Notes: generated from the letters alone by a model not told the origin. 64,000 nucleotides of DNA from Bacillus sp. CH30_1T (GCF_008364765.1 NZ_VTUY01000004.1:248001-312000), one strand, 5' to 3'; positions 18,493-28,456 are shown, numbered from the stretch's first letter. Translations and numbers: made by a program.

Positions 18493-18506
18493 TGTAAGCG
18501 CTTTAT
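18493..18506 (+). promoter_or_regulatory. Cre-like (CcpA) site before the methyltransferase gene
   Basis: TGTAAGCGCTTTAT keeps the TGWAAGCGCTT core of catabolite-responsive elements and departs only at the last two bases. It lies 22 bp before the start codon, where bound CcpA would block transcription. Confidence 0.45.
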
Positions 18507-18528
18507 TAGGAAGGAGGAAGAGTGAAAA

Positions 18529-19566
18529 ATGATCGAAATTGAAACGTCTGCAAATAATGAAGTGATTCATGAAGAAACATACCTCCAGCCATCTTATCGT
18601 GTAGATAAAAGACAGTTCACAGAAAGAGAATTTAATAAATTTGTAAAATTAAGAGGGGTAAGGGATTGGTCGACACTTTCATGGAAAGATGTAGGAAAGC
18701 CTTACGAAGTAACGACTTTTGCTAAAGAAAAAAAGGAATGGGAATCAGAAAACGGTAAAGTTCTTCCCGTTCATACTTCATGGGAAATGTTTAATCGCTC
18801 CTTTCATGAGTGGTTTGTGAAGGATGTTCCTGCGGAGTTGAATCAGAGCAGAAAACGATTTATAAGCAATGCCTTAAAATTGAATGTGAAAGAAACGGCG
18901 GCTACATTGGGTGAGCACCTTCGTCTTCATTTATGGAATTATGTTCACCGGATACAGGACGGGGTGTGGGATCCAAGAGGGAAGCGAGCATTATTTGGTG
19001 ACCTTGACGCAGTGAAGCCTAGAATCTTATTCCTCGGTGCTGCTGAAGGCTATGAAGCAATGCAGCTTGCAGCGATGTATCCGGGGAGTGAAATTGTTCT
19101 CGTCGATTATGACCCATTCTGTAAGGACACCCGTTACAAGGAATTTCCTGACACCTATCCTTTCTTAGGACCTAATCCGGCTACGGGGGCGGATAAAATC
19201 TACTATAAAAATGACTTTCCAACAACGTATATTGTAGATGATATACGACACCTATCCTTTGGAAAAGAGTTTGACATTGTACTCAGTGTTGGGCTACTTG
19301 AACATTTCCCTGATGAGTATAAATCAGAAGTAGTCGAGTGGCATCGTAAATATTTGAAGCCAAATGGATACATGGTACTTACTACTCCAAGAGCTCAACT
19401 CAAATCCAAAATTTATTATGAAGTAATGTCTGATGTGATGAACCACACTTATAGGGAACTCATGACCATTGAACAAATGGGTCTCTATTTATATGAGAAT
19501 GGAGTGGATATTTTGCAGCATGGTTATATAAAAGTTCATAACGGAATAATTGCAAAAATCCGGTAA
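18529..19566 (+). CDS. Class I SAM-dependent methyltransferase, unknown substrate
   Basis: The C-terminal two thirds of this 345-aa protein is a Rossmann methyltransferase: motif I ILFLGAAEGYEAMQLA near residue 165, the acidic ribose-binding strand IVLVDYD, and post-motif SVGLLEHFPDEYKSEVVEW. The first 150 residues form a charged, tryptophan-rich N-terminal region (TEREFNKFVKLRGVRDW) with no motif I know. The GC-linked loop in motif I is GAAEGYE rather than the commoner GxGxG. AAGGAGGAAG precedes the ATG. It lies in the accessory stretch between mutL and miaA; substrate unknown. Confidence 0.75.
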   Translation: MIEIETSANNEVIHEETYLQPSYRVDKRQFTEREFNKFVKLRGVRDWSTLSWKDVGKPYEVTTFAKEKKEWESENGKVLPVHTSWEMFNRSFHEWFVKDVPAELNQSRKRFISNALKLNVKETAATLGEHLRLHLWNYVHRIQDGVWDPRGKRALFGDLDAVKPRILFLGAAEGYEAMQLAAMYPGSEIVLVDYDPFCKDTRYKEFPDTYPFLGPNPATGADKIYYKNDFPTTYIVDDIRHLSFGKEFDIVLSVGLLEHFPDEYKSEVVEWHRKYLKPNGYMVLTTPRAQLKSKIYYEVMSDVMNHTYRELMTIEQMGLYLYENGVDILQHGYIKVHNGIIAKIR

Positions 19567-19572
19567 GGAAAG

Positions 19573-19612
19573 AAAGCTTTTGATTGTAATGATATTCAGT
19601 CAAAGGCTTTTT
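19573..19612 (+). terminator. Terminator of the methyltransferase gene
   Basis: AAAGCTTTTGA/TCAAAGGCTTT stem with one T-G pair and a 16-nt loop, followed by TT and an AT-rich run. Confidence 0.7.
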
Positions 19613-19742
19613 ATTTATGGCTTAAATTTCTATGAAAATATCTAAGATCACTAATTAGTTGAAGGAATTCCTCTCTTAAAAGGCTAATATTAAAGATATG
19701 AACATTTTCAGAAAATTCTTTATATAAACAGGGGGAAAAGGA

Positions 19743-22127
19743 ATGAATGGAGGTATAGAGCTACAACGGGAGAAAAAAAATAAACGACTGAGGATCACTT
19801 TGTGGACGGCAGGGTCTCTTCTGTTTATCTTGCTTGGTATTCTGATATTTGTAAACTATTACATTGACAGATCCCTACCCATTACATCGGGTACAATTTC
19901 ATTAGAGGAGCTATCTGAGGATGTGGAAGTAACAAGAGACAAGGACGGTGTCCCTCATATTCTGGCCCAAAATGAAAAAGATTTATATAGGGCACAAGGA
20001 TATGTACAAGCGCAAGATCGATTATTCCAAATGGACCTAAGCAGGAGACAGGCCTCAGGACGTTTGAGTGAAGTAGTTGGTGAGAAAGCGGTAGATCGGG
20101 ACAAATTTTTCCGTACATTTGGGTTGCAGAGGGCAGCGGAAGTATCTTATGCGGCATATCCTGATGATGCTAAGCAGCTTCTGGAGTGGTATGCAGATGG
20201 AGTCAACTCCTTTATAAATGAAGCGCAAGAAAAGGGGAAGCTGCCAATTGAATTTACTATCCTTGGTTATAAACCTGAAAAATGGACACCGATCGATTCA
20301 TTGACCATCGGAAAATATATGGCATTTGATTTAGGAGGACACTGGCAAGGGCAGGCATTCAGATACTGGGCAATGGAGAATTTGCCAAAGGAAAAAGCGT
20401 ATGATCTGTTCCCTTCATACCCTCAAGACGCTCCTTCCATTCTGTCGGATATTGGAGGAGTAAAGCTTGATATGGAGCAATCATTTGCGAGTGCAGTCAT
20501 TCCCCCTGAGTTTAATGGAAGCAATAACTGGGTAGTAAGCGGTGAGAAAACAGCAAGTGGGAAACCTCTCCTAGCTGATGATCCCCATCTATCATTAGGA
20601 ACTCCTTCCATTTGGTATCAGATGCATTTGGAATCACCACAAGTCAATGTCAGTGGTGTCATCTTTGCCGGCATACCGGGAATCATTCTTGGTCATAATG
20701 AACAAATTGCTTGGGGGGTTACGAACACAGGACCTGACGTCCAGGACTTATATGTGGAGAAACGAAATGAAGAAGATCCGACCTTATTTCTTTATGATGG
20801 TAAATGGGAAATGGCAACAATCATAGAGGAGCCTATTAAAGTGAAGGATGGTGATACTATCCCTTATGAAGTAACCATTACGAGACATGGTCCGGTGATT
20901 TCAGAATTTGCTCATCAAAATGAAAGTGGAAAAGTACTATCAATGAGATGGACAGCCCTTGATCCAAGTCTTGAACTTCTTGCAATCGTTAACATTAACA
21001 AGGCAAAGGATTGGGATGAATTTGAAGAAGCCTTAAAGGACTTTCACGTTCCTACGCAAAATTTCGTTTTTGCCTCAGCTGATGGAACGATTGCGTATAA
21101 GGCAAACGGGAAAATCCCAATTAGAAAAAAAGGGGACGGACTACTGCCTGTTCCCGGGTGGGATCCGGATTATGAGTGGGAAGGTTTTATACCATTCGAA
21201 GAACTTCCTAAGGTCGTCAATCCTGAATCCGGCTTCTTGGCAACAGCAAATAATAAAGTAGTTTCAGATGACTATCCATATCACATTAGTCATCACTGGG
21301 CTCAGCCATATAGGTTCATGAGAATATCGGAGTATTTAGAAGGGGAAAAGGATCTCACTCTTTCCGAAATGAAAGACCTTCAAATGGATCAGATGAATTT
21401 ACATGCCCGTGAAATGGTTCCTATTCTTATTGAAGATTTGGAGAACGAGTCATTAACAGCTAAAGAAAAAGAAGCTGTTGAGCTGTTGAAGTCCTGGAAC
21501 TATAAAGATGATAAAAAATTAGCTGCTCCACTCGTTTTTCATCAATGGATGAACGAAATTTCCACTGGCCTATTTAAAAAGGAAATTCCAAAAGATATGA
21601 TGAAACTGTTTGAAGGTCGTCAAAGTGTCGTGGATGAACTCGTTCGAAAGGCTCATAACGGAGAGGAGTCTCAGTGGTTTTTGGACAGGGGAGGATACAA
21701 GACATTTCTAACAACTTCACTTACCCAAGCATTAGACGAGCTGGAAGAAGCTTATGGCTCTCAAATAGACGTGTGGGAGTGGGGGTTGTATCATAGAGTA
21801 TATTTTGAACATCCACTATCCGGAGCTTCTTCCGTTTTGAAATGGTTCTTAAATGACAGGGATCCCGAGCCGGTTGGAGGAAGTAGAGTGACGGTTGGAG
21901 CTGCGAGTTACAATGAGAGTGGAATCGTCAATCATGGTGCTTCATGGAGATTTGTTATTGATACAGAGAACATGAACAATGGCTATCATATTGTAGGCCC
22001 CGGACAAGCGGGTCATTATAAAAGCAAATGGTATCAAAATCAAATGGACGCATGGAAAAACGGTGAATATCATCAAACATCCATTTCAAACCGAGATGGG
22101 GATAGGTTAATTTTAAAAGCAGATTAA
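19743..22127 (+). CDS. Membrane-anchored penicillin acylase-family (Ntn) hydrolase
   Basis: A 794-aa N-terminal-nucleophile amidohydrolase precursor of the penicillin G acylase/quorum-quenching acylase family. It is anchored by one N-terminal helix (about residues 16-40), so the enzyme faces outside. The alpha part contains RDKDGVPHILAQNEKDLYRA and QGYVQAQDRLFQMDLSRRQA. Autocleavage is expected before Ser260 in FNGSNNWVVSG, making that serine the beta-chain nucleophile. HGPVISE and FVFASADGTIAYKANG are also typical. It is monocistronic. The natural substrate could be acyl-homoserine lactones, cell-wall or other amides; it cannot be told from sequence. Confidence 0.92.
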   Translation: MNGGIELQREKKNKRLRITLWTAGSLLFILLGILIFVNYYIDRSLPITSGTISLEELSEDVEVTRDKDGVPHILAQNEKDLYRAQGYVQAQDRLFQMDLSRRQASGRLSEVVGEKAVDRDKFFRTFGLQRAAEVSYAAYPDDAKQLLEWYADGVNSFINEAQEKGKLPIEFTILGYKPEKWTPIDSLTIGKYMAFDLGGHWQGQAFRYWAMENLPKEKAYDLFPSYPQDAPSILSDIGGVKLDMEQSFASAVIPPEFNGSNNWVVSGEKTASGKPLLADDPHLSLGTPSIWYQMHLESPQVNVSGVIFAGIPGIILGHNEQIAWGVTNTGPDVQDLYVEKRNEEDPTLFLYDGKWEMATIIEEPIKVKDGDTIPYEVTITRHGPVISEFAHQNESGKVLSMRWTALDPSLELLAIVNINKAKDWDEFEEALKDFHVPTQNFVFASADGTIAYKANGKIPIRKKGDGLLPVPGWDPDYEWEGFIPFEELPKVVNPESGFLATANNKVVSDDYPYHISHHWAQPYRFMRISEYLEGEKDLTLSEMKDLQMDQMNLHAREMVPILIEDLENESLTAKEKEAVELLKSWNYKDDKKLAAPLVFHQWMNEISTGLFKKEIPKDMMKLFEGRQSVVDELVRKAHNGEESQWFLDRGGYKTFLTTSLTQALDELEEAYGSQIDVWEWGLYHRVYFEHPLSGASSVLKWFLNDRDPEPVGGSRVTVGAASYNESGIVNHGASWRFVIDTENMNNGYHIVGPGQAGHYKSKWYQNQMDAWKNGEYHQTSISNRDGDRLILKAD

Positions 22128-22178
22128 AGTCTAAAGCAGCTGGTCATTAAAGGTAAAAAAAAGAAAGGTTATTAACAT

Positions 22179-22217
22179 CTATAAACAGCCTGAAGACCCT
22201 CTCCAGGCTGTTTATAG
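22179..22217. terminator. Hairpin after the penicillin acylase gene
   Basis: 14-bp perfect stem CTATAAACAGCCTG/CAGGCTGTTTATAG with an 11-nt loop. The T tract is weak, but the position suits a terminator. Confidence 0.55.
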
Positions 22218-22415
22218 TATGAGAGTTTAATATCGATGAGGTTTATCCCTTTTAGAAATGGGTACATTCACTTCTAAGAAGAAGGGAGGAAAATAGCTTC
22301 TAATATTGAATATTCATAAAAGAATTGGGTATACTGGCAAGATGTGATTCAACAACATCTATTATTATGGTACGATAATATGTAACGAAACATTTACATA
22401 GAAAGCAGTGAACGT

Positions 22416-23375
22416 ATGACAAGAATTGAAAAAGAGAAAGTGATCGTTCTTATTGGTCCGACTGCTGTAGGTAAAACCAATACAAGTATAGAACTTGCCA
22501 AGAGGTATAATGGCGAAATCATAAGTGGTGACTCCATGCAGATTTATAAAAAAATGGATATCGGTACCGCGAAAATCACACCTGAAGAGATGGAAGGTGT
22601 CCCACATCATCTGCTTGATATTAAAGATCCCAGTGAATCCTTTTCTGTAGCAGAATTTCAGCAACTTGTCCGAAAGAAAATTTCTGAGATTCACTCACGT
22701 GGAAAAGTCCCTCTTATAGTAGGGGGAACAGGGCTTTATATTCAGTCGGTATTATACGATTATCAATTCACTGAAACTCCAGGTGATGAAGACTATCGTG
22801 AGGATTTAGAAGCAAGCCTTGAGAAAAATGGTTCCGAGTGGCTTCATGATCGATTAGTATCTGTGGATCCCGTATCAGCAGGGAATATACACCGGAATAA
22901 TACTCGACGAGTCATTCGTGCATTGGAGATCTATCATTGTACTGGCAAGACAATGTCTGAGTATCAACAAGAGCAATCCCAGGAGATGCAGTACGAAGTG
23001 GCTTTTATTGGGTTAACCATGGATCGGGAAAAACTTTATGGAAGAATAAACCTTCGTGTTGATCTGATGATGAAACAAGGTTTATTAGAAGAAGTAAAAG
23101 AATTATACGATGAAGGAATAAGAAATGTTCAGTCTGTTCAAGCCATTGGGTACAAAGAACTTTACGATTACTTTGATGGCACAGTCAGCTTGGAACGGGC
23201 AATAGAAAGCCTAAAGCAAAATTCAAGAAGATATGCAAAGCGCCAACTTACATGGTTCAGAAATAAAATGGATGTTACCTGGTTCGATATGACAAATGAG
23301 AGTCAGCGCACCAAAAATATTGAGGATATTTCAGAATTTATTGCAGGAAAGCTACAGTTAAAGTCGAATAAGTAA
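22416..23375 (+). CDS. miaA: tRNA dimethylallyltransferase MiaA
   Basis: MiaA adds dimethylallyl to A37 of tRNAs reading UNN codons. The 319-aa protein has the P-loop [15 protein letters not shown], the substrate loop [35 protein letters not shown] and the C-terminal [11 protein letters not shown] typical of MiaA. Length matches the family. hfq follows after 27 bp, the usual miaA-hfq pair. Upstream SD is weak (GCAGTGA). Confidence 0.97.
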   Translation: MTRIEKEKVIVLIGPTAVGKTNTSIELAKRYNGEIISGDSMQIYKKMDIGTAKITPEEMEGVPHHLLDIKDPSESFSVAEFQQLVRKKISEIHSRGKVPLIVGGTGLYIQSVLYDYQFTETPGDEDYREDLEASLEKNGSEWLHDRLVSVDPVSAGNIHRNNTRRVIRALEIYHCTGKTMSEYQQEQSQEMQYEVAFIGLTMDREKLYGRINLRVDLMMKQGLLEEVKELYDEGIRNVQSVQAIGYKELYDYFDGTVSLERAIESLKQNSRRYAKRQLTWFRNKMDVTWFDMTNESQRTKNIEDISEFIAGKLQLKSNK

Positions 23376-23402
23376 TGTAGAGATAGAAGAGGAGGACTAA
23401 CC

Positions 23403-23639
23403 ATGAAACAATCCATTAATATCCAAGATCAATTCCTTAATCAATTGAGAAAAGAGAGTTCACTATGTACGGTATTTTTATTGAATGGATTCCAAATCCG
23501 TGGACAAGTGAAAGGTTTTGATAACTTTACAGTGCTGTTTGAATGCGAAGGAAAACAGCAGCTTGTATATAAGCATGCCATTTCAACATTCGCTCCACAG
23601 CGTAATGTCCAAATAAATTTTGAAGAACAAAGCAATTAA
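23403..23639 (+). CDS. hfq: RNA chaperone Hfq
   Basis: A 78-aa Sm-fold protein that forms hexamers and binds small RNAs and mRNA. It carries the Sm1 region [20 protein letters not shown] and the Sm2 motif YKHAISTF (canonical YKHA). Gram-positive Hfq lacks the long C-terminal tail, as here. GAGGAGG precedes the ATG and a strong terminator follows. Confidence 0.98.
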   Translation: MKQSINIQDQFLNQLRKESSLCTVFLLNGFQIRGQVKGFDNFTVLFECEGKQQLVYKHAISTFAPQRNVQINFEEQSN

Positions 23640-23653
23640 TATTAAAAACTGCG

Positions 23654-23682
23654 AAAGCTGCCTCAATGGGCAGCTTTTTTTG
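23654..23682 (+). terminator. hfq terminator
   Basis: AAAGCTGCC/GGCAGCTTT stem, 6-nt loop, followed by T run. Confidence 0.88.
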
Positions 23683-23688
23683 TAGTCT

Positions 23689-23716
23689 TTATCAGTATGA
23701 TTTATCATACTGATAA
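23689..23716. repeat. Perfect 12-bp inverted repeat (operator-like)
   Basis: TTATCAGTATGA and TCATACTGATAA face each other around TTTA. There is no T tract, so a terminator is unlikely; a dimeric repressor site or cruciform is possible. Confidence 0.5.
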
Positions 23717-24026
23717 TGTATCTGATTCAGGATTGCAAGAATTAATTAATGAAACGAAAAGTAATTGAATAGGATGATAAGAGAGGCTTTTTTTATGTCC
23801 CTCACTTATAATGTCCCAATTTAGTTTTCAATAGTTAATGAATATGCTGAACCGTTATGAAAAATAAACGAAGCAAAACACTCCGTATTTCTTTTTATTT
23901 CTCGGGAAAGCGCAGGAATAGACGGAATTCTTCTAATTTGTCGAAAAAACCAGGTGAAATATAGGCGTTTGTCACCCTAAAATCTTCAGGAGCGTATACT
24001 GTCTTAAGAATGGTGAGGTGAATCCA

Positions 24027-24980
24027 TTGGATCAACCAATGAGAATGAAAAATAATGGTCAAATCAGCATTGTATTGAATTCTCAAAAACGGAGTTCAGT
24101 AAAAGATACGTTAAGGCATGATTCCGTTCCTCAGTCGCTCCCTCAAGAGCATGTCGCGTTAAAAGAAATAGAAGAAGAACTTGGATCTCTAGTCGGAATG
24201 GAAGAAATGAAGAAAATGGTGAAAGAAATCTATGCTTGGATATATGTTAATAAGAAACGGGAAACAATCGGGTTGAAAGCGGGAAAACAAGCCCTTCATA
24301 TGATGTTCAAAGGAAATCCCGGTACAGGAAAGACTACTGTCGCAAGGATTATTGGAAAACTATTCTTGAAAATGAATGTACTTTCTAAAGGACATTTAAT
24401 TGAAGCAGAGAGAGCTGATCTGGTTGGTGAATATATTGGTCACACAGCTCAGAAAACAAGAGACCTTGTCAAAAAAGCCTTAGGAGGAATTTTGTTTATC
24501 GATGAAGCGTATTCACTAGGCAGAGGAGGAGAGAAGGATTTCGGGAAAGAAGCCATTGATACACTTGTCAAACATATGGAAGATAAGCAGCATGAATTCA
24601 TCTTGATCCTGGCTGGATACTCGAGGGAAATGGATCACTTTCTTACCTTGAATCCCGGCCTCCAATCACGATTTCCTCTCGTATTTCACTTTCCTGATTA
24701 TTCAGTTGATCAGCTGATGGAAATCGGCAGAAGGATGTTAGAAGATAAAGAATATTTATTAAGTCATGATGCAGAAAGAAAGATTCGGGAACATCTTCAC
24801 TCAGCAAAAAATAATCTATCTCCTATGGCATTTTCAAATGGCAGGTATGTACGAAATGTTTTAGAGAAGTCAATTCGTGCTCAGGCCATGCGGCTGCTAA
24901 TGGAAAATTGTTATGATCGACATGATTTATTAACCATCCGCAGCAATGATTTAGTGTTTAACAAAGGGTCATCTGAATGA
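24027..24980 (+). CDS. spoVK: Stage V sporulation protein K (AAA ATPase)
   Basis: An AAA+ ATPase of the CbxX/CfqX type needed for late spore maturation. The 317-aa protein has Walker A FKGNPGTGKTTVARIIGK, the pore-loop stretch LVGEYIGHTAQKTRDLVKKA, Walker B GGILFIDEAYSLGRGGE and sensor ILILAGYSREM, and PGLQSRFPLVFHFPDYS. I prefer TTG 24027 as start because GAGGTG lies 7 nt upstream and the resulting N-terminus (MKNNGQISIVLN after seven residues) aligns with B. subtilis SpoVK as remembered; GTG 24018 would lie in that site. Confidence 0.95.
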   Translation: MDQPMRMKNNGQISIVLNSQKRSSVKDTLRHDSVPQSLPQEHVALKEIEEELGSLVGMEEMKKMVKEIYAWIYVNKKRETIGLKAGKQALHMMFKGNPGTGKTTVARIIGKLFLKMNVLSKGHLIEAERADLVGEYIGHTAQKTRDLVKKALGGILFIDEAYSLGRGGEKDFGKEAIDTLVKHMEDKQHEFILILAGYSREMDHFLTLNPGLQSRFPLVFHFPDYSVDQLMEIGRRMLEDKEYLLSHDAERKIREHLHSAKNNLSPMAFSNGRYVRNVLEKSIRAQAMRLLMENCYDRHDLLTIRSNDLVFNKGSSE

Positions 24981-25017
24981 CTATACTTAGTAAACATCTA
25001 GTATTATAAAAATCTAT

Positions 25018-25050
25018 GAAAAAATGCATTCATAAGTGAATGCATTTTTT
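25018..25050. terminator. Bidirectional terminator spoVK / TRIC gene
   Basis: AAAATGCATTCA/TGAATGCATTTT stem with a 4-nt loop, flanked by A on the left and T on the right, between convergent genes. Confidence 0.85.
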
Positions 25051-25052
25051 CA

Positions 25053-25661
25053 TTATACATGTGCTCGTAAACTCCTATTCGGTAACCTCCATTTATATAA
25101 ATAGGATAGAACACGTAATGTTGTTGTGATCACGAATAAAGAGTAGAGTTCAAATGCTGAATGGACTATCCCGAGCCCGATTGCTGCTCCACACAGGACT
25201 GCCCACACAGCATAAATTTCTGAACGAAGCACTAATGGTTTACGACCGGCAAGGAGATCACGAATGATTCCACCCCCGCTCCCTGTCAGCACAGCTGCTA
25301 CAATAATAGCGCTTATTGGATGATTCATTTCAGAAGCATACAGTGCTCCTTGGATAGCAAAAGCTGAAAGACCTATGGCATCAAAGAAATTCCCCCATTT
25401 TCTCCAGTGTTTAAGGAGATTATTAGGGAAAAGAAAGACAGCTGTTATTGAAAGCAGGGCAATCTGAAACAACATGCCTTGCTCCCATAGAGCGGAAACA
25501 GGGACGCCAATCAGTAAATTCCGAATAGCCCCTCCACCGAATGCTGTGACAATTCCTAATATATATACACCGAGGATATCGTATTCCTCTTCCATGGCAA
25601 TGATAGCTCCTGAAATAGCAAAAGCAATGGTACCTATAATACTCAAAACTTCCCACGTCAT
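25053..25661 (-). CDS. TRIC-family (UPF0126) cation channel protein
   Basis: A 202-aa membrane protein made of two repeated three-helix units: FAISGAIIAMEEEYDILGVY with GGGAIRNLLIG, then FAIQGALYASEM with GSGGGIIRDLLAGR. The glycine-rich GGG-x-IRD/N kinks are the marks of prokaryotic TRIC potassium/cation channels. The start at 25661 lies 7 nt from GGAGG; the ATG at 25667 is only 1 nt from it. It is transcribed against spoVK and divergent from hflX. Confidence 0.9.
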   Translation of the reverse strand: MTWEVLSIIGTIAFAISGAIIAMEEEYDILGVYILGIVTAFGGGAIRNLLIGVPVSALWEQGMLFQIALLSITAVFLFPNNLLKHWRKWGNFFDAIGLSAFAIQGALYASEMNHPISAIIVAAVLTGSGGGIIRDLLAGRKPLVLRSEIYAVWAVLCGAAIGLGIVHSAFELYSLFVITTTLRVLSYLYKWRLPNRSLRAHV

Positions 25662-25866
25662 ACACATTCCTCCTAACCCTATTACAATATGCTACATGCC
25701 ATTATGTAGATTCTTGAATGAGTGTGATTTCGTAAATTCAAACATACTGATTTTAACACGTCTGCACTTAATTGCAACCACTTTTCACTGCTTTTAACAT
25801 AGAGTTTACGAGACGGATTTGTTATGATGAAGATGAATATGATATGTACAGAAAGAAGGATGTTTA

Positions 25867-27120
25867 TTGAAGAGTGAAATGAAGGAAAAAGTCATTCTGG
25901 TTGGGTGTCAACTGGAAGAAGATGACTTGCGTTTTCAATATAGTTTAGCGGAGCTTGAAGAACTGACTCAAACCGCTCATGGTCAAGTCGTCGCTGCTCT
26001 CACTCAAAAAAGGGACCGAGTTCATCCTGGCACTTATATCGGGAAAGGAAAAGTAGAAGAGCTGGTCCTGTTGGAAGAACAATTTGAACCGGATATCATC
26101 ATATTTAATGATGAACTATCTCCGAGTCAATTGCGAAACTTATCGAAAGATTTACATGCAAGGGTGATCGATCGAACTCAACTGATCCTGGATATTTTCG
26201 CTGGGCGCGCCCGTTCAAGAGAAGGGAAATTACAAGTAGAGCTTGCACAACTTCAATACTTACTTCCAAGATTAATCGGACAGGGAGCATCTCTCTCCAG
26301 ATTGGGAGGAGGGATTGGTACAAGAGGACCTGGTGAGACAAAACTCGAAAGTGATCGTCGTCACATTCATCGCAGAATTGATGATATTAAGAAACAATTA
26401 CAAACCATTGTTGAGCATAGAGAAAGGTATCGTGAACGAAGAAAGCGTAACAAAGCATTTCAAATTGCACTGGTAGGTTATACAAACGCTGGGAAATCGA
26501 CTTTGTTTAATCGAATTTCATTAGCAGATTCTTATGAAGAGAATCAACTTTTCGCTACATTGGACCCGATGACAAGAAAAATGCCCTTGCCCAGTGGGTA
26601 CTCAACATTACTTACGGATACTGTCGGATTTATTCAGGATCTCCCTACTACATTAGTAGCGGCATTTCGTTCTACCCTGGAAGAGGTGAAGGAAGCGGAC
26701 CTGCTTCTACATATAGTGGATAGTTCAAATCCAGATTACAGTCAGCATGAAAAGACCGTTCAGTCATTATTGGAAGACTTAGATATGAACGGACTTCCTC
26801 AGTTAACGGTATACAACAAGCGGGATGTGGTGGACCCTGACTTTGTTCCGGGTAGTGAATGGGATCATATCATGATCAGTGCCTTGAACGAAGAAGATCG
26901 AGGTCAGCTTTTATTAAGAATAGAAGAAATCGTGAAAAATTATATGACATCTTATCATGTGTACATCCCAGCAAGTGAAGGGAAGCTCCTTTCACAATTA
27001 AAAAATGATACGATCTTAAGAAAATTAGAATTTTTAGAAGAAATCCAGGTTTACGAATTGACGGGCTATCACCTGGAAGATCATCCAATCGCAGGCACCA
27101 TCAAGAAATTTCAAAGGTAG
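25867..27120 (+). CDS. hflX: Ribosome-associated GTPase HflX
   Basis: HflX splits or rescues stalled 70S ribosomes under stress. The 417-aa protein has the N-terminal nucleotide-binding domain with [20 protein letters not shown] (the HflX glycine-rich hallmark), a coiled linker, and a GTPase domain with G1 [13 protein letters not shown]3 DTVGF and G4 NKRD. TTG 25867 is taken as start because AAGAAGGA ends 6 nt upstream; the next ATG at 25879 is too far. ynbB follows after 18 bp as in B. subtilis. Confidence 0.95.
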   Translation: MKSEMKEKVILVGCQLEEDDLRFQYSLAELEELTQTAHGQVVAALTQKRDRVHPGTYIGKGKVEELVLLEEQFEPDIIIFNDELSPSQLRNLSKDLHARVIDRTQLILDIFAGRARSREGKLQVELAQLQYLLPRLIGQGASLSRLGGGIGTRGPGETKLESDRRHIHRRIDDIKKQLQTIVEHRERYRERRKRNKAFQIALVGYTNAGKSTLFNRISLADSYEENQLFATLDPMTRKMPLPSGYSTLLTDTVGFIQDLPTTLVAAFRSTLEEVKEADLLLHIVDSSNPDYSQHEKTVQSLLEDLDMNGLPQLTVYNKRDVVDPDFVPGSEWDHIMISALNEEDRGQLLLRIEEIVKNYMTSYHVYIPASEGKLLSQLKNDTILRKLEFLEEIQVYELTGYHLEDHPIAGTIKKFQR

Positions 27121-27138
27121 AAGGGAAACAAAAACCTC

Positions 27139-28416
27139 ATGTTTGAACAATTAGTGCACGGAAACACTCTAAAACCATTGGTAACAAAAGTTGAAGCAAG
27201 CATTAAAGATATACACAATCAAATTGAAGAACGAGCTGAAAATAACCAGTTCAGTGTGCTTAGATCTTTTCAAAAGCACCGTGTAAGCGATTCTCACTTC
27301 ATACCTTCAACTGGTTATGGGTATGACGATGCAGGAAGAGACACATTAGAAAGTATTTATGCCGATGTATTCGGAGGAGAAGCAGGACTAGTGCGACCTC
27401 AGATTATTTCAGGTACTCATGCGATCTCCATCGCCTTATTTGGTGTACTTAGACCTGGGGATGAACTAGTGTATATAACGGGAAAACCTTATGATACACT
27501 TGAAGAAATTGTTGGGATTCGCGGGGGAGGAACCGGGTCACTGAAAGACTTTCAAATTGGTTATCAAAGTGTAGATTTACTTGAGTCTGGAAAGGTCGAT
27601 TTTGAAGGGGTTGCAAAAACGATTTCTTCCAAAACAAAAATGGTGGGGATTCAGCGATCTAAAGGATATGCTAATCGACCTTCCTTTACTATAGAAGAAA
27701 TCAAAGAAATGATTGATTTTGTTAAAGAGATCAACCCTGAAATGGTCGTCTTCGTAGACAACTGCTACGGAGAATTTGTAGAAGAGAGTGAGCCTTGCCA
27801 CGTCGGAGCAGACTTAATGGCAGGCTCCCTTATCAAAAATCCTGGTGGGGGCCTTGCTAAAACCGGGGGCTACATTGTAGGAAAGAAAGAACACGTTGAC
27901 GCATGTTCATATCGAATGACCTCCCCTGGAATAGGGGCAGAGGCGGGTGCATCTCTATATAGCTTGCAAGAAATGTATCAAGGCTTCTTTTTGGCACCCC
28001 ATGTGGTGGCACAATCATTAAAGGGGGCCGTCTTCACATCGGCGTTCTTAACGGAACTTGGCATGAATACAAATCCAAGTCCCCATGCAAAGCGAACAGA
28101 TTTAATCCAGTCTGTGCAGTTCGATGACAGAGATAAGATGGTCGCATTTTGTCAGGCAATCCAGTTTGCATCACCTATAAATTCTCATTTTACTCCATAT
28201 CCGGACTATATGCCCGGCTATGAGGATGATGTCATAATGGCGGCAGGAACATTCATTCAAGGTTCCAGCATTGAATTATCTGCAGACGGTCCGATAAGAC
28301 CACCTTATGTGGCATATGTTCAGGGGGGATTAACTTACGCCCACGTGAAAATTGCCGTTTGCTCAGCAGTAGATAATTTGATTGAAAAAGGTTTAATCAC
28401 TGTGACTAAAGGATAA
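27139..28416 (+). CDS. ynbB: PLP-dependent methionine gamma-lyase-like protein (YnbB/aluminium-resistance family)
   Basis: A fold-type I PLP enzyme of 425 aa, long annotated as an aluminium resistance protein and related to cystathionine/methionine gamma-lyases. PLP features are RPQIISGTHAISIALFGVLR, FVDNCYGEFVEE (Asp for the ring nitrogen) and the Schiff-base lysine in GGGLAKTGGYIVG. The enzymatic reaction in Bacillus is not settled. It lies between hflX and glnR, the conserved order in B. subtilis, and ends with its own terminator. Confidence 0.9.
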   Translation: MFEQLVHGNTLKPLVTKVEASIKDIHNQIEERAENNQFSVLRSFQKHRVSDSHFIPSTGYGYDDAGRDTLESIYADVFGGEAGLVRPQIISGTHAISIALFGVLRPGDELVYITGKPYDTLEEIVGIRGGGTGSLKDFQIGYQSVDLLESGKVDFEGVAKTISSKTKMVGIQRSKGYANRPSFTIEEIKEMIDFVKEINPEMVVFVDNCYGEFVEESEPCHVGADLMAGSLIKNPGGGLAKTGGYIVGKKEHVDACSYRMTSPGIGAEAGASLYSLQEMYQGFFLAPHVVAQSLKGAVFTSAFLTELGMNTNPSPHAKRTDLIQSVQFDDRDKMVAFCQAIQFASPINSHFTPYPDYMPGYEDDVIMAAGTFIQGSSIELSADGPIRPPYVAYVQGGLTYAHVKIAVCSAVDNLIEKGLITVTKG

Positions 28417-28429
28417 TAAAGTAGTAAAT

Positions 28430-28456
28430 GGATAGTCTAAATCTGACTATCCTTTT
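28430..28456 (+). terminator. ynbB terminator
   Basis: GGATAGTC/GACTATCC stem with 7-nt loop followed by TTTTC. Confidence 0.85.

Larger units (their letters stand above)
18093..18528. other. Intergenic region with a terminator-like hairpin and a cre-like site
   Basis: No credible coding frame. It contains a hairpin ATCGCTA/TAGCGAT (18373-18399) followed by TTTGTTT, with no upstream gene on the plus strand to terminate, and a cre-like site at 18493-18506. Otherwise the sequence is AT-rich. Confidence 0.6.
23640..24026. other. hfq-spoVK intergenic region
   Basis: Apart from the hfq terminator it contains a 28-bp palindrome at 23689-23716 (see separate entry). No credible gene is seen. The AT-rich stretch 23720-24010 probably carries the spoVK promoter, which I cannot assign. 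Confidence 0.6.

Noticed and set aside
24018..24026. GTG 24018 as the spoVK start
   Set aside because: It lies inside the GAGGTG ribosome binding site that serves TTG 24027, and the shorter N-terminus fits the family better.
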